The notes beneath the pieces were generated by a model. The model saw nothing but the letters and a program-made list of their open reading frames with translations, was not told where the DNA came from and did not search any database. A stretch of DNA of 64,000 nt from positions 1,221,921 through 1,285,920 of the forward strand of contig NW_025064892.1 in assembly GCF_019112545.1 (NCBI RefSeq), written 5' to 3'. Of this stretch, positions 1-13,453 are shown one piece after another (the first letter of the stretch is position 1; each line of letters starts with the position of its first letter). A program made the translations under genes and the position numbers. The DNA comes from Guyanagaster necrorhizus (taxonomy: Eukaryota; Basidiomycota; Agaricomycetes; Agaricales; Physalacriaceae).

Positions 1-323
1 TGAATGAGGTAGAGGGAAGTTAAAGTGAGCACAAAGTGTGAATGGCTATCCAAGTTGATATTTGAACTGAGTAGTTACAATGGTTATACATGACTTTATA
101 TACTAATGGTAGCTAATTCTGAGTCAGATTCCATTGGGTTCTAATATCAATATTTGCTACCAAGTTTAGGGTCTAGATATTATAATGTAAAATATGAATG
201 TGAAATGATAATGGTGAAAATAAAATTAATAGGTAATAGGGAGTGGCCAGAGTCTGGTGGGTTTCTGTGATTGAATCCATGGTTGGTTGAGGTGACATAG
301 AGGCTGGCAGCATGTGTGTAACA
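1..323 (-). repeat. Family-1 LTR, partial (cut by window start)
   Basis: Reverse-oriented copy of the roughly 500-bp family-1 LTR; the first ~180 bp lie outside the window. The right end reads GTAACA, the complement of the TGTTAC start seen in the other copies. It breaks directly into the protease region of element C at GTAGC, the codons that follow the conserved 'NTKY' region in the intact copies. The target duplication cannot be checked because the left side is missing. It may be a solo LTR or the 5' LTR of an element lying to the left. Confidence 0.85.
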
Positions 324-3300
324 GTAGCTGCCAATGAAATCTCTATTTAAACCATCTCTAATATGCAACTTTGATTATTTGATAACTTTATCAGAAGCCA
401 TATATCTCAAATTGCAACCATCTCCATCCATTTCCCATCTGGAGACACCTTCTCCATTGACTTCTATGTCACTCCTCTGGATTCATCTTGCAATCTTGTG
501 CTAGAATACAACTGGCTCTCCTGCTACAATCTACTGATTGACTAGACTGAGAACAGTATCACTTTCTGCTCAAGCCACCAGGATCTCACTTCAACCAATT
601 CCATAGTCTCCACTGCATTCCAGAAACTTCTGTGCCCATCAAACTCTATCAGTCCAACTTCTGAGGCTTCACCTTATTTAAAGTCCACTTTGAGTAGCCA
701 GTGAACTCTATTCTCATATGAATCCATCTATTTCTATCCTCTCTCAGAGTCTTTTACTATAAAAGCACACCCAAAGATCTCCATCATATCTGCTGCTGCA
801 TTTTTCCAAGCCAGTGCAGAAGAAGACACTCAGCAGTTCATACTGCAGCCTTCCTTGCCTAAAATTGGAGCCAAAGCTGCATCTATAGAACCAGCAGATC
901 TTTTATCAGTGCCAGTAGAGTACCATGATTTTGCAGATGTCTTCAGCAATACCCTCTCCAAAAAGCTATCTGAACACAGGCTGTATGACCTCAAAATAAA
1001 CCTTGAAGAAGGAACATCTCCATCACTTAGACCTATTTATTCCCTTTTGGAGTCTGAACTCAAGGTCCTATGAGAGTTTATCAATAATAACCTACACAAT
1101 GGATTTATTACTCTGTCCTGCTCTTCACACAGGGCTTCAGTTTTATTTGTCAAGAAGAAGACTGGTGAACTCTGACTTTGCATTGACTATTATAGCCTAA
1201 ACAAAATCTCTAAAAAGGATTACTACCCTCTTCCTCTTATTTCCAACCTTCTCAACTCTGTCTGCTCCATACACATCTACACCAAGCTCAACATATGATA
1301 TGCCTACTATCTTGTTCATATAGCCAAAGGAGATGAATGGAAAACAGCTTTTTAAATCTGTTATAGTTTCTTTGAATGGCACATCATGCCTTTTGGCCTC
1401 ACAAATGCTCCAGTGGCATTCCAATGATTTGTGAATAATATATTCTCTGACATGCTCAACATATTAGTAGTAGTCTATCTTGATGATATCCTCATATATT
1501 CTGACAATCCAGGAGATCATCAGAAATATGTTCAAGAGATCCTATGCAGGCTTAGAGCTAATGGACTCTACTGCAAAGGTTCCAAATGTGAATTCAACTG
1601 GAATTCCATGGAATACCTAGACTACATCCTATTACCTGAAGGACTTCACATATCTAAAGAAAAAGTCAAGGCTATTGTTGACTGGCTGATACCACAAAAG
1701 GTCAAGAACATCCAATCTTTTCTTGGCTTTGCTAACTTCTACCATCACTTCATATATGAATATAGCAATATTGTTCTTTCTCTTATATGACTTACCTGCA
1801 AGAAAACTCCATGGAAATTTGATGACAAATGCTTGGCTGCCTGCAATGAGTTGAAACAGGCCTTTACACATACCTCCATTCTTATCCACTGGGTCTCTAA
1901 TTGAAAGATAGTGGTGGAAACCAATGCCTCTAATTATGCAATTGCAGCTATCCTCTCTATCTATCTTAAAGATGGCAAAATTCACTCCATCATCTTCCAC
2001 TCTCAGAGCCTCCACAATGCCAAACTCAACTATGACATTTATGACAAAGAGCTTCTGGCTATTTTTGAAGCTTTTAAACATTGGCACCACTACTTTGAAG
2101 GCTCCACAGACTCCATCAATGTTGTAATAAACCACAAGAACCTTGAATACTTTGCCACCACCAAGATTCTGACCTGCCAACAGGTCTGCTGGTCTGAATA
2201 TCTATTCCAGTTCAATTTAGTTATCTGGTTCTGCTCAGAGAAACTTGGTGGGAAACTGGATGCACTCACTAGACAATGGAATATCTACTCTAAAGAGGGG
2301 AATAGCCAATATGTCCAAGTCAACCCCTACAATTTCTGACCTGTGTTCACCCAAAAACAACTCTCTGTATCACTCTATGCAACCTACCTCAAGGCCCTAT
2401 CCTATGGGCTAGTGCCATCATGGATATTAACAAACTTCACACTGATATCAAACAAGCACAATTCTCTGACTCTACATTCTCTGACAGCCTCTGCCAGGCC
2501 AAGGCCACTTTTGAATCCTCTCCCTCTCAGTGGTCTATTGATGAATCCAACATTCTTCACTTTGAAGGCCACATCTATGTCTCAGACTCTAATGATCTCC
2601 ATCTCTGTATACTACAGAATAATCATGACCACATCTTGGCAGGCCACTTTAGTCAAAATCAGACATTAGAGCTAGTCTGGCAGAACTACACTTAGCTAAA
2701 GATGTGTGAATATATTTGACACTATATTAAGTCTTGCACAGTTTGTGGATGCAATAAGACACCTAGACACCACCTCTATGGGTTACTCAAACCTCTACCA
2801 GTTTCTGAATGGCTATAGGATTCCATTTTCATGGATTTTATTGGACAACTACTAGACTCTAATAGATTTATCACCATTCTAGTAATCATTGACTGAGCTA
2901 GCAAGCAAGCCATCTTCATCTCCACTCACAACACTATTAACTCTATGGAACTTGTCCAACTTTTTCTTATCCATGTCTTCTTCAAACATAGAGTACCTAG
3001 TCATATCATCTCTAATCACAGCTCCAAATTTGTCTCCTAGTTCACTTACACCTTAGCCATCACTCTTGACATAGAACTCCACCTTACTTCTGGTTACCAT
3101 CTGGAGGTTGATGGACAAACCAAATAGACAAACCAAACTCTGGAACAATACATCTGCATCTACTGCTCCTACTAACAGGATAACTGGGACACCCTCTTAT
3201 CTATTACTGAGTTCATCTACAACAATACTCTTAATGCATCTATCAGAATTTCCCCATTCTTTGCCAACAAAGGTTACCACTCTAACATCATCATTCATCC

Positions 3301-3426
3301 TGAAAGAGATATCACCTCTGCTCAGGCCTGAGACTTCACAATCAATCTTGATGAGCTCTATTAAGTATTAAAGGCTGAAATTTCTGAAGTCCAGTCTTAT
3401 TACAAGACCCAAGCAGACAAACATTG
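324..3426 (+). pseudogene. Element C: decayed Ty3/Gypsy pol (protease, RT, RNase H, integrase)
   Basis: Remnant of a family-1 chromovirus pol. Recognisable in order: the retropepsin tail (324-545), RT N-terminus ending ...YSLLESELK (855-1,070), RT core with the catalytic YLDD (about 1,470-1,490) and the QSFLGFANFY motif (1,710-1,740), RNase H with YDKELLAIFEAFKHW (about 2,030-2,080), the H2C2 and core regions of integrase (2,700-3,370). It has many in-frame stops and several frame breaks, so it is not functional. Stops are largely TGG to TGA/TAG and CAG/CGA to TAG/TGA. The 3' end is cut by insertion of element D within the integrase tail. The continuation of C is not seen in the window. Confidence 0.9.
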
Positions 3427-3886
3427 TGTTAGACTCAAGTTGTATATGATCAAACACATGATAAATTAGCACTGTATCATATTCATATAGTCATGCTAGA
3501 GTTCACTGTATGTGTCTGTTGACCAAGTGCTTTAAGGTCTTTGCAGATCAGCTCAAGAGTGAAGTGGTATAAAATAAACTTTAGCTCAAAGCTAGAGTTA
3601 TACAGTGAGAGCTATCCCATTTATATACTGTTCATTTATAGAGATAAATATAATACTACCTATTATGTTCATTCAAGTCTTTGTGCCCATTGTCTTTGAG
3701 TGTTGCTACTATCTACAAAAGTGTTATTGTGTATTATTGAGAGTTGTTGTTGCATCAGAAGATAATAACAGACTTAGCTTATTGTGATGACTGAGCCTGT
3801 CTCATAGTCTTAATCACTAGCCTAAGCACCTTGACTAAGCATAAATAGAGGTTAAGATGAATAAAGAAATGGAAAAAATTATAACA
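3427..3886 (-). repeat. Family-2 LTR (3' LTR of element D)
   Basis: 460-bp LTR beginning TGTTAG and ending ATAACA on the + strand, so the coding-strand form is TGTTAT...CTAACA. It aligns along its length with the LTRs of element E at 5,599 and 23,023 but is more diverged. The adjoining internal sequence at 3,887-3,900 reads, on the minus strand, as a polypurine tract (AAGGAGAGGG) just before the LTR. This marks it as the 3' LTR of a minus-strand element. Confidence 0.88.
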
Positions 3887-5598
3887 TTACCCTCTCCTTA
3901 AGACTATTATCCTGATAGCTTAATTAAGAGATAATTCATAATCACATATGGTATCAGCAGCATTCATATGTTTTTTGTTTACCCACTAGTTGGATTCAGG
4001 TCTATATCCCTTCCAGCTAACCAAATAATTGATGGTGGTAATCATACTTCCACTCTATGCACAAATTTTGCAGAGTCGATAGTTAAAAACTTGATCAATC
4101 TTATAATATTCTTTATCATTAATTAGTTCTGGAGGTGGTGGTGGTGAATGATCTTGATTTGGAAGTACAAGAGTGATGAAAGGCATGAGTAGTGATTCAT
4201 TAAAGACATCATGGATTTTTCAAGCAGCAGGAAGGCAAAGTTTATAGGCTGACACACTGACTTTAGTGATGATCAAAAATAGGCTGATTTGCTTATCAGC
4301 CAGCTTCTATTTTGAGGGTGGGAGATAAAGATTGGTTGTATTGAGCCAAACCTTATTATTGATGTTATATTGATGAGCAGATGTTCAGTATTTGTTATAT
4401 TGTTTTTTTATGGAGGTGGCAGCTTTTTTGAGCATGACATGTGTTTTATTGTGGATGGTAGTCATTATATTGGTGAAGTCAGCAGATGCAGGAGTTGTTG
4501 TATGGAGGTGTTTCATCTGGAAGATGTTGAGATGTCATCTATAGTTGATAAAGAAGAGGGTTCTCCCAGTTGCCAGATGCACATAGTTATTGTGTTGGAA
4601 GGTGGCAAGAGCTAACCATTCCACCCAATCATCTTGTTGATAATTGATGAATAGATATAAATACTTCTTGATCTCCTGGTTAGTTCTTTCTGTCTGTCTA
4701 TCTGTCTGAGGGTGGTATACTATAAAAGCATTTCACCAAATGTTGAAGAGGTAGTACAGATTATTAAGGAATTTCAAGATGAACTGTGATCCTTGATCTG
4801 AGATTATGATTTGGAGTATGCTATATTTGGCATATACTTCATCACAAAGTATTTTGGCCCATCTCTCCAAGGTTAATTCCATTAAACATGTGATTAGAAT
4901 GATTGCCTTTGAGAAACAATCAATAATACTGATAATTGTATCATAGCTGTTGCAGTCTGATAATCCAGTGATTATATCAACAGAGATATGTGTCTAGAGT
5001 GATTGTGGTATTTCATTCAGATGAAGGGGGATGGCCTGTGGTTGAGTCATAGTCTTTCTCCTCTGACATGTTTCATATCCCTTGATATATTATTCAATAT
5101 CTAGACCTAGTTTTGGCCACCAGTATTTATAGAGAATGAGTTCTTTGGTCTTTGTGATTTCTGGATAGTCTGCCATCATGTGGTTATAGCATATGGTAAT
5201 GATGTCACCCCACAGTTGTTGATCCTGAGAGATATAAATCTGTCTATTATAGTAGATCATCTCATCTTTTTTTGTCATTCCTCATTTGTGATTTAGTGAT
5301 AAGGCTATTTGTTGGTCCCACTTGCTATTATCTCTCATGACACTTCTGATCCACTTGTGGATTTCTTCTTCTATCAGCATTATCATCACCTGGAAGTATT
5401 TAGGCTTTAATAACATGATTTCTTCATTGTCCTTTTCTCTCTGATCATGATCAGCTCTTTGGCTGAGTAGATCTGCTTTTTTGTTTGCTATGCCAGCTTT
5501 GTGATATAGAGTGTATATGTATTCAGAGAGTTCCATAATATAGCATACTTGTTGACAATTGAGCTTCTGTAAAAGTCAAAAGTATTAAAGGTTCTAAT
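3887..5598 (-). pseudogene. Element D: decayed Ty3/Gypsy integrase, chromodomain and RNase H tail
   Basis: Minus-strand remnant of a family-2 element. From right to left: the end of RNase H (5,282-5,598), the integrase zinc-binding region with ILYKYWWPKLG (5,090-5,278), a decayed integrase core (about 4,620-5,080), and a C-terminal tail corresponding to the chromodomain region of E. Stops and frame breaks occur throughout. The RNase H reading frame is split at 5,598 by insertion of E. It resumes at 23,489, where the DHxNLxYF motif of RNase H is completed across the CTAAT duplication. Confidence 0.85.
5594..5598. repeat. Target-site duplication of element E, left copy (CTAAT)
   Basis: CTAAT precedes the left LTR of E and is repeated exactly after the right LTR at 23,484-23,488. 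Joining the two flanks restores a continuous RNase H segment of element D, which confirms E as a single insertion 17.9 kb wide including its nested guests. Confidence 0.92.
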
Positions 5599-6059
5599 TG
5601 TTAGACCCAAGCATCATGTGAACAGATACATGTGATAAACAGATGTCTCCTTGCACTTTGGGAGATCAGCTGAGTCCACTGATGCATAGTCTGATCAGTG
5701 TGTCACAAGGCCAAGTGGATCAGCTTGAGAGAGAATGGTATGAAGATGAACTTTAGCTTGAAGCTGAGAATTACCAGCGAGAGTGAATGTCTTAAATACT
5801 GTACATTGTCTGCTAATAGTAATGACTACCTATTGTATCTTTCTGAGTCCATTGTGCCCATTATCCTTGGGCATCACTATCATACACAAAAGGATAATTG
5901 TGCATCATCAGGTAATGCTGTTGCATTGAAAGACAATGACCAACTTGGCCTAGTTGTGATGACTAAGCCTTATCTCATAGTCTTAAGTGCCTATTCCAGC
6001 ACTCTGACTAAGCATAAATAGGGGTTAAATCAATGAAGAAAATGAGAAAAATCATAACA
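5599..6059 (-). repeat. Family-2 LTR (3' LTR of element E)
   Basis: 461 bp, the same length as its partner at 23,023-23,483. The ends are TGTTAG and ATAACA on the + strand. The internal edge carries a minus-strand polypurine tract (AAAGAGAGAG) at about 6,062-6,073. Differences from the partner LTR are mostly C/T and G/A. Confidence 0.93.
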
Positions 6060-6092
6060 TTACTCTCTCTTTAAGACTATTATCTTGATAGC

Positions 6093-9000
6093 TTAATTTA
6101 GAGATAATTCATAGTCATATATGGCATTGTCTGCATTCATTAGCCATTCATTGATCCATTGGTTGAATTCAGGTCCATAGCCTTTCCAGCTGACCAAATA
6201 ATTGACTGTTGTTGTTATATCACTGCCTTTTGCTTTGATTTTTCTGAGTTTGTGGTTTAAGATCTGATTGACTTTGTAATGTTTCTTATCATTGATTAGG
6301 TTGAGAGGCAGTGGTGGAGAGTGCTTCTGATTAGGGAATGCAGGTGTGATATATGAGATTAATAATGATTCATTGAAAACATTGTGTATCTTCCAAGTTC
6401 TTGAAAGATAGAGTTTGTAGGTGGCAGATCCAATCTTGCTTATGATTAGAAATGGGCTGGTACATTTGTCAGCTAATTTTCACTTTGGATGTGGGAGATG
6501 AAGGCTGGTGATATTGAGCCAGACCTTATCATTGGCAGAGTATTCATGTGCAGGATAATGATGTTTGTCATACTGATTTTTCATGGTTATTGTGGCCTTT
6601 TCAAGGGCTGCTTTGGTTTCTGTGTGGATCTTTGTTATAGTGGTGACAAAGTCTGTTGATGTGGGTGTGGTGATTTGGTGATACTTGGTTTGCATAATGT
6701 TTGGGTGTCAACCATGATTTACAAAGAATGGGGTTTTTCCTGTAGCTGAGTGCACCCAATTATTATGTTGAAAAGCAGCAAGAGCTAACCATTCAATCCA
6801 GTCATCCTGGTGATAGTTGATGAAGAGGCAAAGATATTTCTCTACCTCCTGATTGGCCTATTCTGTTTAGCCATCTGTCTGTGGATGGTATGCCATAGAG
6901 GTATTGTGTTTGATGTTTAAGAGTCAATAGAGATTGTCAAGAAATTTAAACACAAATTGTGGGCTCCTGTTGGAGATGACCGCTTGCAGCATTCCATATT
7001 TAGCATAGACTTCATTGTATAAAATCTTTGCTCATTCCTCAGAGGTTAGTTCTGTTGAACAGGCAATGAGAATGATGGCCTTCAAGAATTGATCAACTAT
7101 AATGATGATGGTGTCATAGCTATTACAATCTAGTAGTCCAATGATCATGTCCACTGAAATGTGAGTTCATAGTGCTGATGGAATCTCATTTGGATAGAGT
7201 GGGGCAGCCTAGGCCTAGATTGATGATTTGCCTCATTGGCAAACTTCACATGCCTTGATATAAGCAGTGATGTTGTTGCCTATTTTGGGCCACTAATACT
7301 CCTATAGCACTAACTCTTTTGTCTTGATAGTGCCAGGGTGACTGGCAGTCATATGGTCATAGCAAGTGGTGATAATTTCACTATGTAGAGCTTGATCTCT
7401 AAGGATATAAATCCATCCATCATAGCAGATTAGTTCTCTCTCATTATTCCTTGTTCATGATTGAGGGATGGAGCTATCTGCTGATTCCACTTTTGATTAT
7501 CATGAGTAGCACTTTTGATGTGTTCATGAATCTCCTCTTCTGTTAGCATTATCATAGCCTGGAAATATTTGGGCTTTAATAATGTTACTCCTTCATTGTC
7601 ACTCCCCTCTGATTGTAATCAGCTTTTTTATTTGCTGTTTCTGCTTTGTAGTGGAGTGTGTATTGGTACTGACTGAGCTTGATAACCTATCTAGCCTGTT
7701 GGCAGTTTAACTTTTATGATTGTCAGAAGTATTGTAGATTCTGATGATCCATCCAGATCTTGAAGACTTCCACAGCCCTGATCAAATAATATCACCACTC
7801 TTTAAGAGCAAGCATGATAGCAAGCAGTTCTTTGTTGTAGATCTTGTAATTCTGTTCAGTGACCATGAGTGCTTTGAACAAAAACACAATAGGGCCCTAT
7901 TTACCATCTTATTCTTGAGATAAGATGGCACCAATGGCTTCTTCACTGGAGTCATCCTCCACATGGAATCTGCCATTCTGTGTGAGAATTGTGAAGATAA
8001 TGTTTTCAGCTAGTCATTTTTTAAGATCATTGAATGCAGTCTATTGGGAGGGACCCTATATCCAGAGAGTGTTGCTGGTCAATTGGGTCATCAATCAGAC
8101 TACCTTACTGTAGTCTCAGATGAATCATTGATAAAAGTTGGTGAAGCCAAGAAAGGACTGTAGCTCCTTCTTTTTGACTGGTGCTGGCCAGTCTGTCATC
8201 TCCACTACTTTGATGGGGTCTATTTGGATACTGCTTTTACTGATGATCATCTCAAGGTATTTGGTTTTTAGGACTTCAAATTCACACTTCTCTGCTTTGA
8301 GGAATAGCCTGTGTTTCCTCATCAGAGCTAGCACTTGTCATACTAGTCTCCTATACTCCTCCTTTGTTTTTGACATGATTAAAATGTTGTCAAGATAAAT
8401 AGTGATCTTCCCAGTGGAAATGAGATCTTTAAAGATATTATTCATCATCTACTGGAATGTTGTGAGAGAATTGGTGAGCCTGAAAAATATTATAATCAGC
8501 TTGAAGAGCCCTCAGTTGGTTCAGAAGGCCATCTTCCATTCATCCCTCTCCTTGATTCATACATTATTGTATCCCCACCAGACATCAAGCTTGATGTAGT
8601 ATTGAGCATCTCATAATTTACCCATCAGCTCTAAAATCAAGAGAAGAGAGTAGCAATTTTTGATTGTTATTTTGTTGAGCTTTTAATAGTCTTGAACTGG
8701 ATGGAGTTTGCCATTCTTCTTTTTTACAAAGAAGAATGGTGAGGCCATGGGAGACTTGGATGGTTGGATCCTCCCACTGGACAGATTCTTGTCAAAGAAC
8801 TTATCAAGTTTCTGTTGTTCATTGTATCTGAGTGAGTAGATTTTGCAATTGAGATTAGCATTAGCATTCAGGATTAACTCAATGGCATGGTTCCAGGATT
8901 TGGATACTGGCAATTCATCAAAGCTCTCCTTCTTGAATAGGTCTTTGAAGTCACATGCCCATTCAGACACCATCTCTTCAAACATTCTTTTCTCTTTTTG

Positions 9001-9480
9001 CTTGTTAGCCCTGGCCACCAGGTTATTGGCATAGTGTATTGCATGGATGTGCATCTCATGCTGAAGATTGATGGTGAGGATGGTTTCTCCATCTTCTATT
9101 TCTTTGCTCTATTGATCCTCAGAATCTTCATCTGGTAATTCAAATAGAATCTTACAGCATTTGCAGTAGGCAAAGGTTATTTTTCTGGTCTTCCAGTTGA
9201 TTAGTGGGTTGTGTCTGATCAACCAGTCATACCTAAAAAAGATTTCTTTGGTCTCCAAGTCAGTTATGGCCAAATCAATCCTCTCAGAATGATCACCAAT
9301 GGTGAGCCTGAATTTGATGAACTCAGTAATCAAGCTAGCCTGGTTTTTGGTCCCATCCACATTATAGATGAGAATTGAGGCTGCTGTTGCCTGAGTGGAG
9401 AGTTGATGCTTGTTGACAAAAGCTCAATTGATTGAGCTCCTCATGCAGCTGCTGTTAATTAAGGTGACTACTGTATAGAT
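6093..9480 (-). pseudogene. Element E pol: protease, RT, RNase H, integrase, chromodomain (decayed)
   Basis: Family-2 pol on the minus strand. From 5' (right) to 3' (left): a retropepsin whose catalytic D-S-G has become N-S-S (about 9,450-9,470) followed by GDHSERIDLAITDL (9,240-9,300); RT with PFFFVKKKNGKL (about 8,700-8,750) and LKAEKCEFE...QSFLGFTNFYQ (8,125-8,334); RNase H (7,600-7,976); integrase (6,490-7,450); and a C-terminal chromodomain with YLVSWKGYG near 6,180-6,210. The chromodomain places family 2 in the chromovirus branch. Stops, frame breaks and the lost protease Asp make it non-functional. Confidence 0.88.
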
Positions 9481-12400
9481 GGATCAGAACATAAGTGCTT
9501 TAATCTGGGCTTTGGCTAATAGATCCCATCCTGTTGTTTTGGACCAATAAATAAACTTTTATAGTCCCTGGAGTTCATTGAGCTATTCCAGAGCTTGACA
9601 CCTTTCAGCTTTCCTCATCTCTTTTACCATTTTGTTGATCACTTCTTTGGCTCAAGTCTTGTGAACCCAGTTCTTGAGTATGGCTTTTGCTGTGGCTTCA
9701 TCTCTTGCTTTCTTAATGGCTCTCCAGATCCATTCAGTGTCAAATGGCTTGAGCCAAGTGGTGGGGCTCTCTGCCCTTGTTTGGCCTGAAGACACTTGAG
9801 TTTTTCTTTCTGGCCATTCTTCAGTGTGTGAGGCAGATAACTAGGGTATATTTGAATGCATAGATAGGATAGGCATAGGAGTAACTACAGAAATACTGTC
9901 AGTCTGACTAGCAGCTGGTACAGGCACATCATGAAAGTCCTTGGCCAACTCAGTGGAATCACTCACTTGTCAGCCCCATCTTTTACTTCCTCCACTTTGG
10001 TTTTCTTGCTGAGTTCTTCTTCTTCCTTCTGTAAGTCAGTAATCTGCACTCTGATGTCTTTGTAGGTTCTTTTTTTCTTCAGGCAGTCTTTTGCTATGTG
10101 ACTCTTTTGGCTGCAGTTGAAGCACTTGCCCTCCTTTTTTGTTCAATCTATATCTATTGGTTTTTCTGCTTCTGTATATGTGGTTTCTGTTCTTGTCTTC
10201 TGAGAGCCATAAGCTGGAGCCATCAAGGTTTCTGATAATTTTCCAGCAGTTGTCTCTGATGATTTGGAGTTACTTGGGGTTGGTGGAGTCAGCTTCTTCA
10301 TATAATCTTACAGCATTGATTGTTCTGCTTTCTGTCTTTGTCACTTTTTATATATTTTGATGATCCTCTTCTTCCATTTGTTGTATCCCACCAGCATCAA
10401 TGCTTTGACACTGATGGTGGAGATCATCATGATGTAAGAGGAGAGAATGCCTCTCTTGAGGGCCTTGACCATTTGTCTGTTATTAGCTATATTGTCCTAA
10501 ATTCTGGCAAGTTTTGTGAGCTGCTCTAGCTTGTTGAAGTAATTGGTGACTGCTTTATCTCCCATTTTATACTCCTTGATCTTTTATTTATGTACTTCTT
10601 ATACTGCAGAGTTAACAAATTTGTTATGTAGCATTTGTTTGAACACTGGCCATGAGAGGTACCAGTAATGCTCCCATGTTGTTGATTGGAAGTTTGAGGA
10701 GATAAGGATCCACTAGGTTTTCACCTTCTCTTCCAAATAGGAAGCTGCAAAGACCACCTTGTTCATGTCAGTTTCAAGGTATCTAATATAGACTTTGAAA
10801 TACTGTTCACAGTCAACTAGAAACCAATCAATGTCATCAGATGCTCCTTTAAAGGGGCAGAGTTTGCATAGCAGGTCAGATCTGCATTATAAGATGGCTG
10901 CATTATCAGATAATGTGCCTATTGGATTAGGCCATTCAGAGAATAAAGGGCAACTCCATTCACATGAGAGTCCAGGGAAGGAGTGAAGGGAATTGTTATC
11001 TGTGACAGGACTTTCTTGTGATGCTGCTTCTTTTCAGATAATCACACTGTTTCATATAGTGAATCCTAGTCAGATGGCCTCAAGATCATCCTGGGCTGGT
11101 TCCTTTTCTTTTTCACTCCCTATAGCCTTGTCTGGCAGAGGTTGAGCTTCTAGAATTCAGCTTCCTTTGCTGGTCCAGGAATTTCAGTACAAGCTTAGTG
11201 GCTCCACCAGCTGGAGTTGGATTTGGGATAGCTGAGTTGCTATAGAGAAAAAGAAGGAGACAGTGTATGAAAATGTGCTGCAGACTGACAGGGCCATATA
11301 TACAGCTTGCTTTGAGATGATAGGAGGCAACTATGGCATTAGTCGAACTAAGAGTGTTAGCTGATACTTTAGTGGTCTGCTGACCAGATCCTCAGAATGT
11401 CTCTTATTATATTGCTGAGTGGCATAATCAGTTGCCAAATACTGCAGAATTTCTGTTTGTTTGTTAGGTGTAGAATACATATATAATTATTCCATTTGTG
11501 ATGCTACTCAAGTAACATCATGCCATAAAAAGTTTATCCTCTGCAGATAGAGCTTCTGGTATTTCTGCATCCTGGTTTCCTGAATCACCTTCTCTAGCTC
11601 TTCTTCATCTATGTCCTCCTGCAGTTCATAAGTGAGCTCTCTGCCAGCATGAGGTGAGTCACTGCTCTCAGTTTCCCCATCTTCTTTAGACTCATTGCCC
11701 TCCTCTTCCTTGAGGAGAGAAACAGCAGGCAGGTCATAAAAACTCTTCTCATTCCTTTGCAGTCATTCTGTCTTTATTGACTCACTGCTCTGCCTGGATG
11801 CTGGGCTCAGTGGTGAGGCCTGAAAAGTCCAAGGTGTTGAGATAGATGAAAGTGGGCTGACTTCTGATATCAAAGTCATACTGGTTCTCCTCTGCTGCTC
11901 ATGCTGCTGCCACTCTTTCACAATAGAGCTGGATGTTTCTTTGGTACCTGTCATTGAGGAGCTGCCTGATCACCCAGCTCCTAAGGAATTCTTGGAGGGC
12001 ACAGGCAGAGATGTGGGCATTGTTAGGTACTCATAGTCTGTAGTGTCTGAGGATAGACTCATCATCCTCAAACACAGTGTTGATACTAGGAGTTCTTTGG
12101 GAAGAGAGATACTAGAGGGTTGGGAGGCAGATAGAGATTCTTGGGACATCATCCTGAGCTGGATGAGGGATTCCATCACCCTGTGCTCAGGCTTCATTGG
12201 TAGTGAGGACTTTTGCATTTGTCCAAGCTGCTGGAGACCATGGGTTAGATTCCGAGATGTGGGGTTTCTTAAATACTGGAATAGAGAGCAAATGGTCAGC
12301 TTGTACTGGCATGAGGACTGACATGACCTCTGGTTAGAGCCCATACCAGTTTGATATGTTGGCCTTTGCCAGTTGATCTCTCTTGTCATTCCACTGCTGC

Positions 12401-12872
12401 TCTCTGTGCTGCTGATTATACTTGGCAGCCCTCCTTGCTTGCTCCTTGTGAATGAGATGCTTTTCAAGCTCACTATAAGCTGGCTGAGGCTGGTTTCACT
12501 GTCTCTGCTTTTCTTGTCAAAGGGTATCATCATAGTTAAAAGGGATATTAAGGTTTCATGCAGAGAATAGTTAATAGATGATTTCATTTCAGTTTTTTCA
12601 GATTTGTTGCTTGTCATCAATTTGGTCTGAGGGTATCCACCCTATTTTACTGCTAGTTCCAACTGAGTAGTGAGTCGAGGCAAGAGTGCTGTGAGACTGG
12701 CTTCTAGACTCTGTATGGCAGAATCTCATAGCCATTCAAGTGAGACTGAGAAAATCTCTGACATGGTCACTAATCTCATGAGTTTGAGAGGTTCTGAAAG
12801 GATCAGAAGAGGGAGACTGCTGAAAGAAGTCCTCCAGGAGGTCTTTATTCTTGTGGTCAGAGATGGAGGCTC
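9481..12872 (-). pseudogene. Element E gag, decayed, with CCHC zinc knuckle
   Basis: Minus-strand gag region of E. A retroviral-type zinc knuckle C-x2-C-x4-H-x4-C (CFNCSQKSHIAKDC) is readable at about 10,085-10,130, followed by a Lys/Glu-rich segment. Farther 5' (10,200-12,620) is a long capsid region with only broken frames; no confident capsid motif could be read by eye. The gag start lies beyond element F, which is inserted at 12,873. The sequence resumes at 22,578. Confidence 0.75.
12868..12872. repeat. Target-site duplication of element F (GGCTC, partner GGCTT at 22,573)
   Basis: GGCTC before the left LTR and GGCTT after the right LTR (22,573-22,577). The single difference is C/T, the same type of change that dominates this region, so I read it as one duplication that has since decayed. 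Confidence 0.85.
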
Positions 12873-13373
12873 TGTTAAGAACATGCCAATCAAGTGGGCT
12901 TTAATGCATGCATAGAGACTAGCAGAGCATATAGACATCAATGAAGTTATTGGCAATGTCACCCTTGAGTCAGAGCCTAAGGATCTGGATGAACAGAATG
13001 GAGTTCTGTCAAAGAAACAAACAGGAGTATCCTTCAGAGTGGAATCTGATAGATGAGATAAGAAGGAGTTGAAGTGAGTGCAAAGTGTAGATGGCTTATC
13101 CAAGTTGATATTTGAACTGAGTAGTTACAATGGTTATATATGGCTTTATATACTAATGGTAGCTAATTCTGAGTCAGGTTCTATTGGATTCTGATGTTAA
13201 TATTTGCTACTGAGTTCAGAGTCTAGATATTACAATGTGAAATATGAATGTGAAATGATAATGGTGGAAATAAAATTAATAGATAATAGGGAGCAGCTGG
13301 AGTCCAGTGGGTTTCTGTGATTGCATTTGTGGTTGGTTGAGGTGACATGGAGGCCAGTGGCATGTGCATAACA
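12873..13373 (-). repeat. Family-1 LTR (3' LTR of element F)
   Basis: 501 bp, + strand ends TGTTAA...ATAACA. The next bases (GTATCC...) are the complement of the polypurine tract plus ATAC that precedes every family-1 3' LTR seen here. Confidence 0.92.
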
Positions 13374-13453
13374 GTATCCTCTCATTAGTGTTCTTGCCCT
13401 CAAGAGTGCAGATCCCAATGGCTAGTGAGTTCATATAGAAGATTGTTGATAGC

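Noticed and set aside
180..368. Recurring ~60-70 codon frames with VTSTNH...LLxINFI in many places
   Set aside because: They are translations of the family-1 LTR (1-323, 12,873, 22,072, 23,772, 29,719, 37,114, 40,327), not a protein family.
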